This document shows, in pieces, positions 42,723 to 53,008 of a stretch of DNA of 64,000 nucleotides. The notes beneath the pieces were generated by a model that worked only from the letters and a program-made list of their open reading frames with translations, did not search any database and was not told the origin of the DNA. Position 1 is the stretch's first letter; each line of letters begins with the position of its first letter. Location: NCBI RefSeq assembly GCF_000422885.1, contig NZ_AUGX01000029.1:1-64000 (forward strand). Direction: 5' to 3'. Both the position numbers and the translations under genes were made by a program. This stretch comes from Ottowia thiooxydans DSM 14619 (lineage in GTDB: Bacteria; Pseudomonadota; Gammaproteobacteria; Burkholderiales; Burkholderiaceae_C).

Positions 42723-44261
42723 CTAGCCTTGAGCAGCAACTCGTTCAGCTTTGCTATGTAACTTGTTGAGAGCACTCAGATAAGCCTTGGCTGAAGCGAC
42801 GATGATGTCCGGATCAGCACCCATTCCGTTCACCACCCGACCGGAGTTCTGAAGGCGTACCGTCACCTCGCCTTGACTTTCCGTAGAGCCACTGATTGCA
42901 TTAACGGAATAGAGCACCATTTCAGCGCCGCTTTGCACGTGGCTTTCAATCGCTTTCAGCGACGCGTCAACCGGCCCGTTGCCTTCAGCGGTGCCTCGAA
43001 CCTCCTTGCCAGCCACAGAAAAGACTACTTCAGCCTGCGGTTTCTCCCCTGTTTCACTGTGCTGAGAAAGGGAAATAAAACCATATTGCTCTTTTTCCGC
43101 CGTCACGCTTTCATCACTGACCAGCGCCAGAATGTCTTCGTCGAAGATTTCGGTCTTGCGATCAGCGAGATCTTTGAATTTGGCGAACGCGGCCATTATT
43201 TCGCCTTCAGACTCCAGCATGACACCGAGCTCCTGCAAACGCTGCTTGAAGGCATTGCGCCCGCTGAGTTTGCCGAGCACGATCTTGTTGGCGCTCCAGC
43301 CCACATCTTCCGCACGCATGATTTCGTAGGTGTCCCGCGCTTTCAACACGCCATCCTGATGGATGCCGCTGGCATGGGCAAAGGCATTGGCCCCCACTAC
43401 GGCCTTGTTCGGCTGAACCACAAAACCGGTAGTCTGGCTGACCATGCGGCTCGCGGCCAGGATGTGTGATGCATCGATCCCAACATCCAGCCCGAAATAG
43501 TCCTTGCGGGTCTTAACAGCCATCACAACCTCTTCCAGCGAACAGTTACCCGCCCGTTCGCCCAAGCCGTTGATGGTGCATTCGATCTGACGGGCACCAC
43601 CAATCTTCACCCCTGCCAGCGAATTGGCCACGGCCATGCCAAGGTCATTGTGGCAATGCACGCTCCAGATCGCCTTGTCGCTATTGGGCACGCGCTCGCG
43701 CAGCGTTTTGATGAAATTCCCATAGAGCTCAGGGATTGCATAACCCACGGTGTCAGGCACGTTGATGGTGGTTGCGCCCTCCTTGATCACCGCTTCGATC
43801 ACGCGGCAGAGGAAATCAACGTCGCTGCGGTAGCCATCTTCAGCGCTGAACTCAACATCATCGATTTGGTTGCGAGCAAAGCGGACCGCCAGCTTGGACT
43901 GCTCGAAGACCTCATCTGGCGTCATGCGCAGCTTCTTCTCCATGTGCAGCGCGCTGGTCGCAATGAAGGTGTGGATACGACCGCGTGCGGCAGGTTTCAG
44001 GGCTTCAGCGGCACGCGCAATATCCCGGTCATTGGCACGCGAAAGCGAGCACACGGTTGAGTCCTTGATGGCGCTGGCAATCGCGTGAACGCACTCGAAA
44101 TCACCATTGCTGCTGGCGGCGAAGCCAGCTTCAATCACGTCCACCTTGAGACGTTCAAGCTGGCGCGCGATGCGCAGCTTCTCGTCTTTGGTCATGCTGG
44201 CGCCGGGAGATTGTTCACCGTCACGCAAGGTGGTGTCGAAAATGATGAGTTTGTCAGTCAT
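42723..44261 (-). CDS. leuA: 2-isopropylmalate synthase, typical proteobacterial form
   Basis: This 512-aa enzyme makes 2-isopropylmalate from acetyl-CoA and 2-ketoisovalerate, the first committed step of leucine synthesis. The TIM-barrel catalytic domain begins [18 protein letters not shown] and has [19 protein letters not shown], with the HxH metal ligands. A linker and the C-terminal leucine-sensing domain follow. The start is the ATG at 44261 with AGGAAAG upstream; the open frame runs on to 44399 only as overlap with the next gene. It lies 53 bases downstream of a second, different leuA, so both are probably cotranscribed behind the attenuator. Confidence 0.93.
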   Translation of the reverse strand: MTDKLIIFDTTLRDGEQSPGASMTKDEKLRIARQLERLKVDVIEAGFAASSNGDFECVHAIASAIKDSTVCSLSRANDRDIARAAEALKPAARGRIHTFIATSALHMEKKLRMTPDEVFEQSKLAVRFARNQIDDVEFSAEDGYRSDVDFLCRVIEAVIKEGATTINVPDTVGYAIPELYGNFIKTLRERVPNSDKAIWSVHCHNDLGMAVANSLAGVKIGGARQIECTINGLGERAGNCSLEEVVMAVKTRKDYFGLDVGIDASHILAASRMVSQTTGFVVQPNKAVVGANAFAHASGIHQDGVLKARDTYEIMRAEDVGWSANKIVLGKLSGRNAFKQRLQELGVMLESEGEIMAAFAKFKDLADRKTEIFDEDILALVSDESVTAEKEQYGFISLSQHSETGEKPQAEVVFSVAGKEVRGTAEGNGPVDASLKAIESHVQSGAEMVLYSVNAISGSTESQGEVTVRLQNSGRVVNGMGADPDIIVASAKAYLSALNKLHSKAERVAAQG

Positions 44262-44314
44262 GTGGGTCTTTCCTATATCTAGCGGATTCGGTCGTGAGGC
44301 CTTGGAACCTGTTC

Positions 44315-45979
44315 TTACGCCGTAGCAACCTCGTATTGTGCCGTGGGTGCGAGCGCCGCACGTCCGACGCCGTTGGCCAACGCGGAAAGCGCGGCGCACG
44401 TGATGTCATGGTGCATACCCACGCCGAAGAGGGTTTGCTGCTCGTTCACGCGCAACTCCACATAGGCCATGGCGCGGGCATCAGCCCCGCTTCCTATGGC
44501 GTGTTCGTGGTAATCAAGCACACGCACCTGGCAGCCAGTCGCCGTGCAGAAGGCTTGGGTCAGGGCATCCACCGGGCCATTTCCCGAGCCGGAAATCGCT
44601 TGGCCCTTCCAGATCGCATGAACCTGTACGTCATCACCTGTGGCCTGCATACTCAGATTTTGAAGAGCCTCCTGAGATGGGTGATAGCTGCGTTCAAAGA
44701 GCGCATAAATGTCTTGAGCCGTGAGTTCCTTGCCGCCCACATCCATTTCGCGTTGCACGATCTGGCTGAACTCAATCTGCAAACGCCGGGGCAACTGCAA
44801 GCCGTACTCATGCTCGAGCAAATACGAGATGCCGCCCTTGCCTGATTGGCTATTAACCCGAATCACGGCTTCATAGCTGCGCCCCAAGTCCTTCGGGTCT
44901 ATGGGGAGGTAAGGAATATTCCATACGTCTGTTTCGCGACGAGCCGCGAAAGCCTTCTTGATGGCGTCTTGATGCGAGCCCGAGAAAGACGTGTAGACAA
45001 GATCTCCCGCGTAGGGATGGCGGGGAGAAACAGGCAACTGGTTGCAGTACTCCACTTCAGCACGCACGGCGTCAATGTCGGAAAAATCAAGCCCCGGGGC
45101 CACACCTTGCGTGTAGAGGTTCAATGCCACATTGACCACGTCCAGGTTGCCGGTTCGTTCACCATTGCCAAACAAACAACCTTCCACCCTATCTGCACCA
45201 GCCATCAAAGCCAGTTCGGCGGAGGCCGTGCCTGTTCCGCGGTCATTGTGCGGATGTACTGAAAGAACTACCCCAGGCCGCGCTCCGAAGCGGCGGCTCA
45301 TCCACTCAATCTGGTCGGCGAACACATTGGGCGTGGCATTTTCCACTGTGGTGGGCAAATTGAGAATGATGGGGCGCCCTTCACCCCACGCGGCTATGGC
45401 TGTCTCGCACGCCTGGGCCGACACATCAAGCTCCGCCAAGCTGAAAGTTTCAGGGGAATATTGCAGCGTCCATTCTGTCTCAGGTTGAGCATCTGTGAGG
45501 CGACGCACCTGCTGGATGCTGCCCTTCACAAGTTCCATGACCTCGGGGATCGTCATGCCAAATACCACCTCACGCCACGCGGGTGCAACAGCGTTGTACA
45601 CGTGAACGATAGCTCGCGGAGCGCCGCGCAACGCCTCGATGGTGCGCTCGATCAACTCTTCTCGCGCAGGCGTCATGACTTGGATCGTGACGTCATCCGG
45701 GATCCGATTTTCGTCGATCAGCTTGCGCAGAAAATCAAATTCAATCTGCGAGGCTGCGGGAAATCCGACTTCGATCTGTTTGAAACCTATGCGCAGCAAC
45801 ATCTCATACATGCGCAATTTTCGGGTGGCATCCATAGGCTCCACCAAGGCCTGGTTACCGTCTCGCAGGTCCGTGGACAACCAAATGGGCGCGCGCTTCA
45901 GCACTGCATCAGGCCACGTGCGATCGGCAAGCCGAATGGGTGCGAAAGGGCGATATTTGGAAGCGGGTTGCGACAACAT
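44315..45979 (-). CDS. leuA: 2-isopropylmalate synthase, long (actinobacterial/fungal-like) form
   Basis: This 554-aa second isopropylmalate synthase is of the long subfamily known from Corynebacterium and fungi. It begins [20 protein letters not shown]; the active site reads [20 protein letters not shown], with [20 protein letters not shown] for the metal ligands. [14 protein letters not shown] lies in the C-terminal regulatory domain. The ATG at 45979 has GAGGA upstream. It is immediately preceded by a leader peptide and terminator that read as a leucine attenuator. Two subfamilies side by side may differ in feedback inhibition. Confidence 0.92.
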   Translation of the reverse strand: MLSQPASKYRPFAPIRLADRTWPDAVLKRAPIWLSTDLRDGNQALVEPMDATRKLRMYEMLLRIGFKQIEVGFPAASQIEFDFLRKLIDENRIPDDVTIQVMTPAREELIERTIEALRGAPRAIVHVYNAVAPAWREVVFGMTIPEVMELVKGSIQQVRRLTDAQPETEWTLQYSPETFSLAELDVSAQACETAIAAWGEGRPIILNLPTTVENATPNVFADQIEWMSRRFGARPGVVLSVHPHNDRGTGTASAELALMAGADRVEGCLFGNGERTGNLDVVNVALNLYTQGVAPGLDFSDIDAVRAEVEYCNQLPVSPRHPYAGDLVYTSFSGSHQDAIKKAFAARRETDVWNIPYLPIDPKDLGRSYEAVIRVNSQSGKGGISYLLEHEYGLQLPRRLQIEFSQIVQREMDVGGKELTAQDIYALFERSYHPSQEALQNLSMQATGDDVQVHAIWKGQAISGSGNGPVDALTQAFCTATGCQVRVLDYHEHAIGSGADARAMAYVELRVNEQQTLFGVGMHHDITCAALSALANGVGRAALAPTAQYEVATA

Positions 45980-46020
45980 GGAAAAGTCCTCATTGAAAAA
46001 ACAAGGCATCCAGCAACCCC

Positions 46021-46056
46021 AAAAAGCAAAAGGCCCGTTGCTGGTGCGAACGGGCC
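46021..46056 (-). terminator. leu attenuator terminator
   Basis: Minus strand: GGCCCGTT (46056-46049), a 9-base loop, AACGGGCC (46039-46032), then TTTTGCTTTTT. It lies between the leucine-rich leader peptide and the leuA start. AACGGG in the leader (46104-46099) could pair with CCCGTT of the first arm, offering a competing structure. Confidence 0.85.
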
Positions 46057-46086
46057 GAGAGCTATGGGAAACGCGAAACTTGCGCG

Positions 46087-46140
46087 CTACCGCCTCCACC
46101 CGTTGGGTGTTAGTAGTAGGGCTAGCGATTTAGCGTTCAT
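46087..46140 (-). CDS. leu operon leader peptide
   Basis: A 17-codon frame encodes MNAKSLALLLTPNGWRR. All four leucines use CTA, three of them consecutive, much as E. coli leuL uses CTA codons to sense charged tRNA-Leu. It is followed within about 30 bases by a terminator hairpin and then leuA. There is no ribosome binding site, and the likely promoter puts the transcript start at or within a base or two of the ATG, so the peptide appears to be translated from a leaderless message. Confidence 0.85.
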   Translation of the reverse strand: MNAKSLALLLTPNGWRR

Positions 46141-46146
46141 AAGATA

Positions 46147-46174
46147 AATATAGCACAGGCTTGCGAAAAGACAA
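46147..46174 (-). promoter_or_regulatory. Promoter of the leu operon
   Basis: Minus strand: TTGTCT (-35, 46174-46169), a 16-base spacer, TATATT (-10, 46152-46147). With a normal -10 to +1 distance of about 7 bases the transcript begins at about 46140, the A of the leader ATG. Confidence 0.7.
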
Positions 46175-46221
46175 TCAGGAAATTCCGCAACTCATCTGCA
46201 AAGACCGACTGTCATCACGAT

Positions 46222-47109
46222 CTAATTATGCAAACCGCGCTCTTCGGGCTCATCCGTGGAGGTGCTGACAATGCTCGCCTGATGGCCATTCGCACGGCGC
46301 CACGCATAGACGATATAGCCCGAAAGCGCATACCCCACGAACAGCACGAAGAGCAAGGTAGGCGGCTCGAGGCTGATGATGGCAATCACCAAAGCAATCA
46401 GCACCAGCACCGCAAACGGCACACTGCGCCGGCCACCAAAGTCCTTGAAGCTGTAGTACGGAATATTGGTAACCATCGTCAGGCCTGCGAACAGGGCCAC
46501 GGCAAACATGATCCACGCGAAATCCGAACGCTCTATTCTCACACCACCGAATAGCGACATGAGCTCCCGGAAAATGGGGACTTCATGCTGCGCGGAAAGC
46601 ATGGTGCTGGTCAACCAGATGAATCCAGCCACCAATGCAGCCGCCGCCGGTGAAGGCAGCCCCTGGAAGAAACGTTTATCAACCACCGAGGTGTTCACGT
46701 TAAACCTTGCCAGGCGGAGCGCGGCGCAGGCGCAGTACACGAACGCGGCAATCCACCCCCAGCGGCCTAAGGGGCGCAACGCCCATTCATAAGCAATCAG
46801 GGCGGGCGCGGCACCAAAACTCACCATATCCGAAAGCGAGTCCATCTGTTCGCCAAAGGCGCTTTGTGTGCCCGTCATGCGAGCCACCCTGCCATCCAGG
46901 CTATCGAGCACCATCGCGGCAAAGATGCCGGTGGTCGCCAGATCAAAGCGCCCGTTCATCGCCATCACGACCGCATAAAACCCGCCGAACAGGGCAGCGA
47001 GCGTGAAGAGGTTAGGTAGCACATAAATGCCCTTGCGGGGTTTGCGCACCTGCGGCACCTCGTCCTGGGGCCTGGGATCTGGAGTGGGGGAAACGTCTTG
47101 TTCTGTCAT
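46222..47109 (-). CDS. pssA: CDP-diacylglycerol-serine O-phosphatidyltransferase
   Basis: This inner-membrane enzyme (295 aa) makes phosphatidylserine, the precursor of phosphatidylethanolamine. The CDP-alcohol phosphotransferase signature DG-x2-AR-x8-G-x3-D-x3-D is present: DSLDGRVARMTG followed by FGEQMDSLSD. About eight hydrophobic helices are visible. A Pro-rich N-terminal tail precedes GIYVLPNLFTLAALFGGFYA. It sits upstream of the leu genes on the same strand but is separated by the leu promoter. Confidence 0.93.
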   Translation of the reverse strand: MTEQDVSPTPDPRPQDEVPQVRKPRKGIYVLPNLFTLAALFGGFYAVVMAMNGRFDLATTGIFAAMVLDSLDGRVARMTGTQSAFGEQMDSLSDMVSFGAAPALIAYEWALRPLGRWGWIAAFVYCACAALRLARFNVNTSVVDKRFFQGLPSPAAAALVAGFIWLTSTMLSAQHEVPIFRELMSLFGGVRIERSDFAWIMFAVALFAGLTMVTNIPYYSFKDFGGRRSVPFAVLVLIALVIAIISLEPPTLLFVLFVGYALSGYIVYAWRRANGHQASIVSTSTDEPEERGLHN

Positions 47110-47309
47110 TGATTAGAGCTTTGCGCCTCGTAGGCAGTACGGGCAGTGTAAATGGGCTTGCATAAGGCCTGGGGAAAAACCCTGAAGCGCTTACATCTCG
47201 GGCGGCATCTGACGCGGCCTACGACCTCATTCTGGACGGGTGCGATTGGTTGGTATGTACTCCAAATGGCCGAATTTGGGTGGTCAACGCGAAATAGGTG
47301 GCAACGCCC
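47110..47309. other. Intergenic, nothing recognised
   Basis: These 200 bases lie upstream of pssA, before the tandem repeat. The pssA promoter is expected here but no clear -35/-10 pair stands out. Confidence 0.4.
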
Positions 47310-47477
47310 TACCCCCACGCTACCCCACTTCGTGTCGTCCGCTGCCCCCCGAGGGGGAGCCTTTTGTCTCGAGAGCGGCCCGTCGACAAAAACAATACCC
47401 CCACGCTACCCCACTTCGTGTGGTCCGCTGCCCCCCGAGGGGGAGCCTTTTGTCTCGGGAGCGGCCCGTCGACAAAA
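47310..47477. repeat. 86-bp tandem repeat, two copies
   Basis: Two nearly identical units run 47310-47395 and 47396-47477. Each contains TACCCCCACGCTACCCCACT, the palindrome-like CCCCCCGAGGGGG, and GCGGCCCGTCGACAAAAA. The CCCCCGAGGGGG core is of the kind seen in dispersed intergenic repeats of Comamonadaceae. The array ends 11 bases before the hemP Fur box. It may act as a terminator or as a REP-like element. Confidence 0.85.
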
Positions 47478-47488
47478 ATCTCTTCGGT

Positions 47489-47509
47489 AAATGATAATCA
47501 ATCTCATTT
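47489..47509 (+). promoter_or_regulatory. Fur box upstream of hemP
   Basis: TGATAAT-C-AATCTCA inside a longer inverted repeat with AAATGA...TCATTT ends (8 of 10 arm positions pair). It lies 54 bases before the hemP ATG, next to a TACACT -10-like element at 47515-47520. Confidence 0.8.
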
Positions 47510-47562
47510 AGTGCTACACTGCATGCAACTTACTTAATTCCTTCTTCCAAAACGTTGCCGCC

Positions 47563-47847
47563 ATGTCCATGAACACCTTGCAAGCTCCTACGAACGGTCG
47601 GCGCACGCTACATGTGTCGCGTCCGGTTTCTATGCCTTCCATGGCGGTACCAAAAAGTCTGGTGACTGAGCACGAAGCTCTGTCAGCGCAGCCTGTGGTG
47701 CAACGTTTCGATGATGCTGATTTGACAGTTGCCCGTCTTGATAGTGCCTCGTTGCTATGCGGTCAGAAGACCGTGCAGATCGCACACAACGGTTCCGTAT
47801 ACAAGCTGCAAGCTACCAAGCTCGGCAAACTCATTCTGACCAAATAG
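47563..47847 (+). CDS. hemP: Hemin uptake protein HemP
   Basis: This small protein (94 aa) ends in the HemP signature: VQIAHNGSVYKLQATKLGKL followed by ILTK. HemP is needed for haem uptake in several proteobacteria and is normally followed by a TonB-dependent haem receptor gene. Here it is alone: the next gene is ada on the opposite strand. The N-terminal 50 residues are longer than in short HemP forms; an internal ATG two codons in is equally possible. Fur control is likely from the operator just upstream. Confidence 0.9.
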   Translation: MSMNTLQAPTNGRRTLHVSRPVSMPSMAVPKSLVTEHEALSAQPVVQRFDDADLTVARLDSASLLCGQKTVQIAHNGSVYKLQATKLGKLILTK

Positions 47848-47971
47848 ATTCAAGTTTCATCGTGGGACGACTCCGAGATCTCTGCGATCTCCCGGGGTCT
47901 TTATGCTAGCCATCGGTTCGCTGACCAGCCATGCTTTTCTTTCCCACGCATGAAGTTCGCCGCTCATACTC

Positions 47972-49075
47972 TCAAGCCAGTACGGTGGCCTTCCCTGAAG
48001 TTTGGCTGAGGGCATCCCCCTCAAGCCGCAGCAACTCGCGCTTGCGATCCACCCCCCATCGATAGCCTGCAAGATCGCCATCTCGTCGCACCACACGGTG
48101 ACAAGGAATGGCCACGGCCAGATGGTTGGCGCCGCAGGCTTGTGCCACGGCCCGCACAGACTTGGGCGAGCCAATGAGTGTGGCGATGTCGGTATAGCTC
48201 GCGGTTGTACCAGGCGGAATTTCGCGCAGTGCGCGCCATACTCGCTCCTGAAAAGCCGTACCTTGTACATCCAGCGGCAAGCGCAGCCCCAAGGCGGGTG
48301 CTTCAACGAAGCCCACAACCTGGGCAACCAACTGCTCGAAATTTTCGTCACCACCGATAAATTGCGCCTTGGGGAACCTGTCCTGAAGATCACGCACCAA
48401 TTCGCCCGGATCATCCCCCAGCAAAATGGCGCAGATGCCCCGCTGGCTTTGTGCCACGGCAATGGCACCCATTGAGCATTGCCCCACTGCAAAGCGAATA
48501 AGCGCCCCCACTCCCCCAGCACGGTATTGTTTTGCGTGCATCCCTAGCAATTCGTCCGATGTCTCATAGAACCGGCTATTCGAGTTGAAGCCTGCGCCGT
48601 AAATCGCATCCGCTACGGAAGAGGCTTTGGCTTCATTCAACTCCTCTCGCAATTTGCGGGCGCGGTACGCGGAGCTATAAGCCTTCGGAGTCAGCCCGGT
48701 TTCGAGTTTGAAGATGCGATGAAAATGGAAGGGGCTCATGCCAACGGCAGTCGCTAGATCGCCTAGCGGTAACGGTGTCTCTGAGTTTTCAATCAGACGG
48801 CAAGCGCGCGCCACCAGCTGTGCATGTTCGGCCGCTGAGCGCGTTTTATCAGCCTGGGGGCGAAGGCTGGAGCGGTATCCCGCCGCCTCAGCAGCCTCGG
48901 GCGAAGTGAAAAACTCTACGTTTTCACGCTTGGGCCGCCGCGCAGTGGAGCTTGGCCGGCAATAAACACCTGTAGTGCGAACAGCGTAGACAAAATGGCC
49001 ATCAGCCACCGCATCGCGCGCCTGCACAGCAACCCAACGGGCTTCTTCGGTTTCATATGAACTGGCCGTATTCAT
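47972..49075 (-). CDS. ada: Ada-type O6-methylguanine-DNA methyltransferase/regulator, zinc cysteines lost
   Basis: This 367-aa Ada has three parts. The N-terminal methyl-phosphotriester domain has HFVYAVRTTGVYCRPSSTA. An AraC-type helix-turn-helix follows (LGDLATAVGMSPFHFHRIF). The C-terminal alkyltransferase has PGTTASYTDIATLIGSPKS and the acceptor Cys in VAIPCHRVV. Of the four N-terminal zinc ligands (C38, C42, C69, C72 in E. coli) only the first remains: CRPSC reads CRPSS, and CKRC reads SLRP. Base repair should be intact, but methyl-triester sensing is doubtful. The ATG at 49075 with AGGGA upstream is preferred to a start at 49111. Confidence 0.9.
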   Translation of the reverse strand: MNTASSYETEEARWVAVQARDAVADGHFVYAVRTTGVYCRPSSTARRPKRENVEFFTSPEAAEAAGYRSSLRPQADKTRSAAEHAQLVARACRLIENSETPLPLGDLATAVGMSPFHFHRIFKLETGLTPKAYSSAYRARKLREELNEAKASSVADAIYGAGFNSNSRFYETSDELLGMHAKQYRAGGVGALIRFAVGQCSMGAIAVAQSQRGICAILLGDDPGELVRDLQDRFPKAQFIGGDENFEQLVAQVVGFVEAPALGLRLPLDVQGTAFQERVWRALREIPPGTTASYTDIATLIGSPKSVRAVAQACGANHLAVAIPCHRVVRRDGDLAGYRWGVDRKRELLRLEGDALSQTSGKATVLA

Positions 49076-49153
49076 GTTCAATCCCTGTTGATTTCGATCA
49101 CAGGCAAACAATAGGCTTTATATCTGCAGCAAGCACTCCGATTCTTGCGCTAG

Positions 49154-49185
49154 AAAAAAAGGCCACGCATTGCGTGGCCTTTTTT
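49154..49185. terminator. Bidirectional terminator downstream of ilvC
   Basis: GGCCACGC (49161-49168), ATT, GCGTGGCC (49172-49179), flanked by A7 on the left and T6 on the right: a near-perfect hairpin with U-runs in both directions. It ends the ilvBHC transcript and separates it from ada. Confidence 0.95.
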
Positions 49186-49210
49186 CCGAACGAGGCCGAG
49201 GCCCCTTTAA

Positions 49211-50236
<1,026 letters not shown>

Positions 50237-50312
50237 CTAGGAAACAGTCAAAAAATCAACAACATCGCGCCCGGCCACAGATTTAGCAGCCGCAGGAAGC
50301 GCGAAAAAACGA

Positions 50313-50804
50313 TCACACTCGCAGCAACCGCTCGCCCCGCCCGATACCGCTGGCACCGGTGCGCACAGTTTCCAGAATGGCGGATTTGTCGATAGCGTTC
50401 AGGAAGGCGTCGTTCTTCGCCTGATCGCCAGTCAACTCGATGGTGTAGCTTTTGTCGGTTACATCAATGATGTGGCCGCGAAAAATATCGGACATGCGCT
50501 TGATTTCCTCGCGCTCTTTGCCGACTGCCCGCACTTTGACCATCATGTGTTCGCGCTCGATATAGGCGCCTTCGGTCAGGTCAACCACCTTCACAACCTC
50601 AATCAGGCGGTTCAGATGCTTGGTGATCTGCTCGATCACCTCATCAGAGCCCCGAGTCTGGATGGTCATGCGGGAAAGACTTTCGTCCTCCGTGGGCGCC
50701 ACAATCAATGATTCGATGTTGTAGCCACGGGCCGAAAACAGGCCTACCACGCGGGACAGAGCGCCCGCCTCGTTTTCAATCAATACGGAAATGATGTGTT
50801 TCAT
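50313..50804 (-). CDS. ilvH: Acetolactate synthase small subunit
   Basis: This regulatory subunit (163 aa) has an N-terminal ACT domain (MKHIISVLIENEAGALSRVV, GLFSARGYNIESLIVAPTED) that binds valine for feedback control, and a C-terminal domain including GHIIDVTDKSYTIELTG. The start is the ATG at 50804; extra open frame upstream lacks a start with a binding site. It pairs with IlvB. Confidence 0.95.
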   Translation of the reverse strand: MKHIISVLIENEAGALSRVVGLFSARGYNIESLIVAPTEDESLSRMTIQTRGSDEVIEQITKHLNRLIEVVKVVDLTEGAYIEREHMMVKVRAVGKEREEIKRMSDIFRGHIIDVTDKSYTIELTGDQAKNDAFLNAIDKSAILETVRTGASGIGRGERLLRV

Positions 50805-50923
50805 GATGAAAGATTCCTCTTTTCGCTGCCCTCCCCCACGCACGGTAATGCGCGGGCTCGGCAGACAATAGATTCGTCTAATGACTATTGATTGTCAGGC
50901 GTCCTGGATGGACCCCTGATTTT

Positions 50924-52702
50924 TCACAAATCTTCAGACCCCAGAAGCATCTCGGTGATGCCTTTACCGGCCTGCACCATCGGGAACACGTTCTCGGTGG
51001 GATCAGTGCGGAAATCAATAAATACAGTGCGGTCTTTCAGCTTGCGCGCCTCGCGCAGCGCTGGCTCCACATCTTTCGGGTCTTCCACAAGAATACCAAC
51101 GTGGCCATAGGCCTCCGCCAGCTTCACGAAATTGGGAAGCGCATCCATGTAGCTGTGGCTGTAGCGGCCGGAGTATTCAATCTCCTGCCACTGACGGACC
51201 ATACCCAGGTAGCGGTTGTTCAGCGAAAGGACCTTGATCGGCGTGTTGTATTGCAGGCAGGTGGAGAGCTCCTGGATGCACATCTGCACCGAACCTTCAC
51301 CAGTCACACAAAACACTTCGCTCTCGGGCTTCGCAAGCTTGATCCCCATGGCGTAGGGAATACCGACGCCCATGGTGCCCAAACCGCCAGAATTGATCCA
51401 ACGGCGCGGTTCGTTGAATTTGTAGTACTGCGCCGCCCACATCTGGTGCTGGCCGACATCAGAAGTGATGTAGGCATCGGCGTCCTTGGTCATTTCCCAC
51501 AGGGTCTCAATGACTTTCTGGGGTTTGATGACGTCCTGGTTGCCGCTGTCGTATTTCATGCAATCGCGTGCACGCCAGCCTTCAATCTGCTGCCACCAGG
51601 AATCAAGTGCTGGCTGATCCAGTTTGGCGCCGGATTCCTTGATCATGCCCATGAGCTCGATCAGAACGTCTTTCACATCACCCACGATAGGTACGTCGAC
51701 CTTGACGCGTTTGGAGATGCTCGACGGATCGATGTCGATGTGAATGATCTTCCGATCGTTTTGAGCAAAATGCTTGGGGTTGCCGATCACGCGGTCATCA
51801 AAGCGCGCACCCACTGCCAGCAAAACATCGCAGTGCTGCATGGCATGGTTGGCCTCCCAGGTACCGTGCATGCCCAACATGCCGACGAAACGGCGGTCCG
51901 TGGCGGGAAAAGCACCCAAACCCATCAGGGTGTTGGTGATCGGCACGTTCAACATGTCGATCAGCTGACGCAGCTCAGCGGAGGCATTGGAGAGCAGAAC
52001 ACCGCCGCCAGTGTAGATATACGGGCGCTTGGCCGCCATCAGCAGCTGCATGGCCTTGCGAATCTGGCCGCCATGGCCTTTCTTCACAGGGTTGTAGGAG
52101 CGCATCTCCACTTTTTCGGGGTAACCCGTCCAGGGAGCTTTGGCGAAAGCAATGTCTTTAGGCACATCCACCACGACAGGGCCAGGACGGCCGGTGCGGG
52201 CGATGTGGAACGCCTTCTTCATCACGTCCGCCATCTGGCGCGGATCCTTGACCAGGAAGTTGTGCTTGACGATAGGCCGCGTGATACCCACGGTATCGCA
52301 TTCCTGGAAGGCATCCTGACCGATGGCGGTGGCAGGCACCTGACCGGTAATGATGACCATGGGAATGGAGTCCATGTACGCGGTGGCAATGCCAGTGACC
52401 GCGTTGGTCACGCCGGGACCGGAAGTAACCAGGGCTACACCGACCTCGCCAGTGGCTCGAGCAAAACCATCAGCAGCATGCACTGCCGCTTGTTCATGAC
52501 GCACCAGAATGTGCTGAACGATGTCTTGCCTGTAGAGCGCGTCGTAAATGTGCAACGCCGCACCACCTGGGTAACCCCAAATGTGCTTTACACCCTCAAG
52601 CTGCAAAGCCTTGATGAGAATTTCAGCGCCGCGAAGTTCGGAGGATTGGCTGCCAGCAGAGGCGGCAGCGGCCGATTTGATTTCGGCTTTAGAGATTTCC
52701 AT
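50924..52702 (-). CDS. ilvB: Acetolactate synthase large subunit
   Basis: This ThDP- and FAD-dependent enzyme (592 aa) condenses pyruvate with pyruvate or 2-ketobutyrate. Motifs: GYPGGAALHIYDALY, LVRHEQAAVHAADGFAR with the catalytic Glu, SGPGVTNAVTGIATAYMDSI, and the ThDP/Mg motif GEGSVQMCIQELSTCLQYNT. An unusual N-terminal Ala/Ser-rich extension of about 22 residues is present. A GATAAT -10-like box lies at 52855-52860. It opens the ilvBHC operon. Confidence 0.96.
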   Translation of the reverse strand: MEISKAEIKSAAAASAGSQSSELRGAEILIKALQLEGVKHIWGYPGGAALHIYDALYRQDIVQHILVRHEQAAVHAADGFARATGEVGVALVTSGPGVTNAVTGIATAYMDSIPMVIITGQVPATAIGQDAFQECDTVGITRPIVKHNFLVKDPRQMADVMKKAFHIARTGRPGPVVVDVPKDIAFAKAPWTGYPEKVEMRSYNPVKKGHGGQIRKAMQLLMAAKRPYIYTGGGVLLSNASAELRQLIDMLNVPITNTLMGLGAFPATDRRFVGMLGMHGTWEANHAMQHCDVLLAVGARFDDRVIGNPKHFAQNDRKIIHIDIDPSSISKRVKVDVPIVGDVKDVLIELMGMIKESGAKLDQPALDSWWQQIEGWRARDCMKYDSGNQDVIKPQKVIETLWEMTKDADAYITSDVGQHQMWAAQYYKFNEPRRWINSGGLGTMGVGIPYAMGIKLAKPESEVFCVTGEGSVQMCIQELSTCLQYNTPIKVLSLNNRYLGMVRQWQEIEYSGRYSHSYMDALPNFVKLAEAYGHVGILVEDPKDVEPALREARKLKDRTVFIDFRTDPTENVFPMVQAGKGITEMLLGSEDL

Positions 52703-53008
52703 TTTGATAAACCTTTCGAGAATTTCTCTGACGAAAAACCTTGGGTGCCCCTTGCCAGCCCTTATGAGGCCGCGTCAGGACTTGAGGCCAACAGCCATGA
52801 GCGAAAGAACATCCGCTGTGCTGAGACCCGTTTGCCTTTTTGATTGCAACTCGGATTATCGCACTGCAACATGAGAGATGTCTGATGGATCGCGAAAAAA
52901 AAGCCCGGTGGGTGCCATAATCGCCCGAAAGAAGAACCGCTACCTTCGCGACGCTTAAGCCTACCGCCCTTCCCTTCGACCGCCTAAACGCCTGTCGCGA
53001 ACCGTCCC
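52703..53008. other. Divergent control region of ilvB and the sigma factor gene
   Basis: About 300 bases. Minus-strand GATAAT at 52855-52860 is a plausible ilvB -10. No leader peptide rich in Ile, Val or Leu and no proper attenuator hairpin were found here, unlike upstream of leuA. Confidence 0.5.

Noticed and set aside
47857-48522. A 221-codon minus-strand frame ending next to hemP
   Set aside because: It is a shifted-frame shadow of ada, which has intact AraC and methyltransferase motifs.
50888-52843. A 651-codon open frame on the plus strand
   Set aside because: It lies opposite ilvB, whose motifs are complete. The plus-strand frame is rich in His and Arg with no domain pattern, as expected from antisense reading of a GC-rich gene.
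52703-53008. An ilvB attenuator
   Set aside because: A short frame (starting MAPTG) near a run of T exists, but it has no branched-chain codon run and no proper hairpin.
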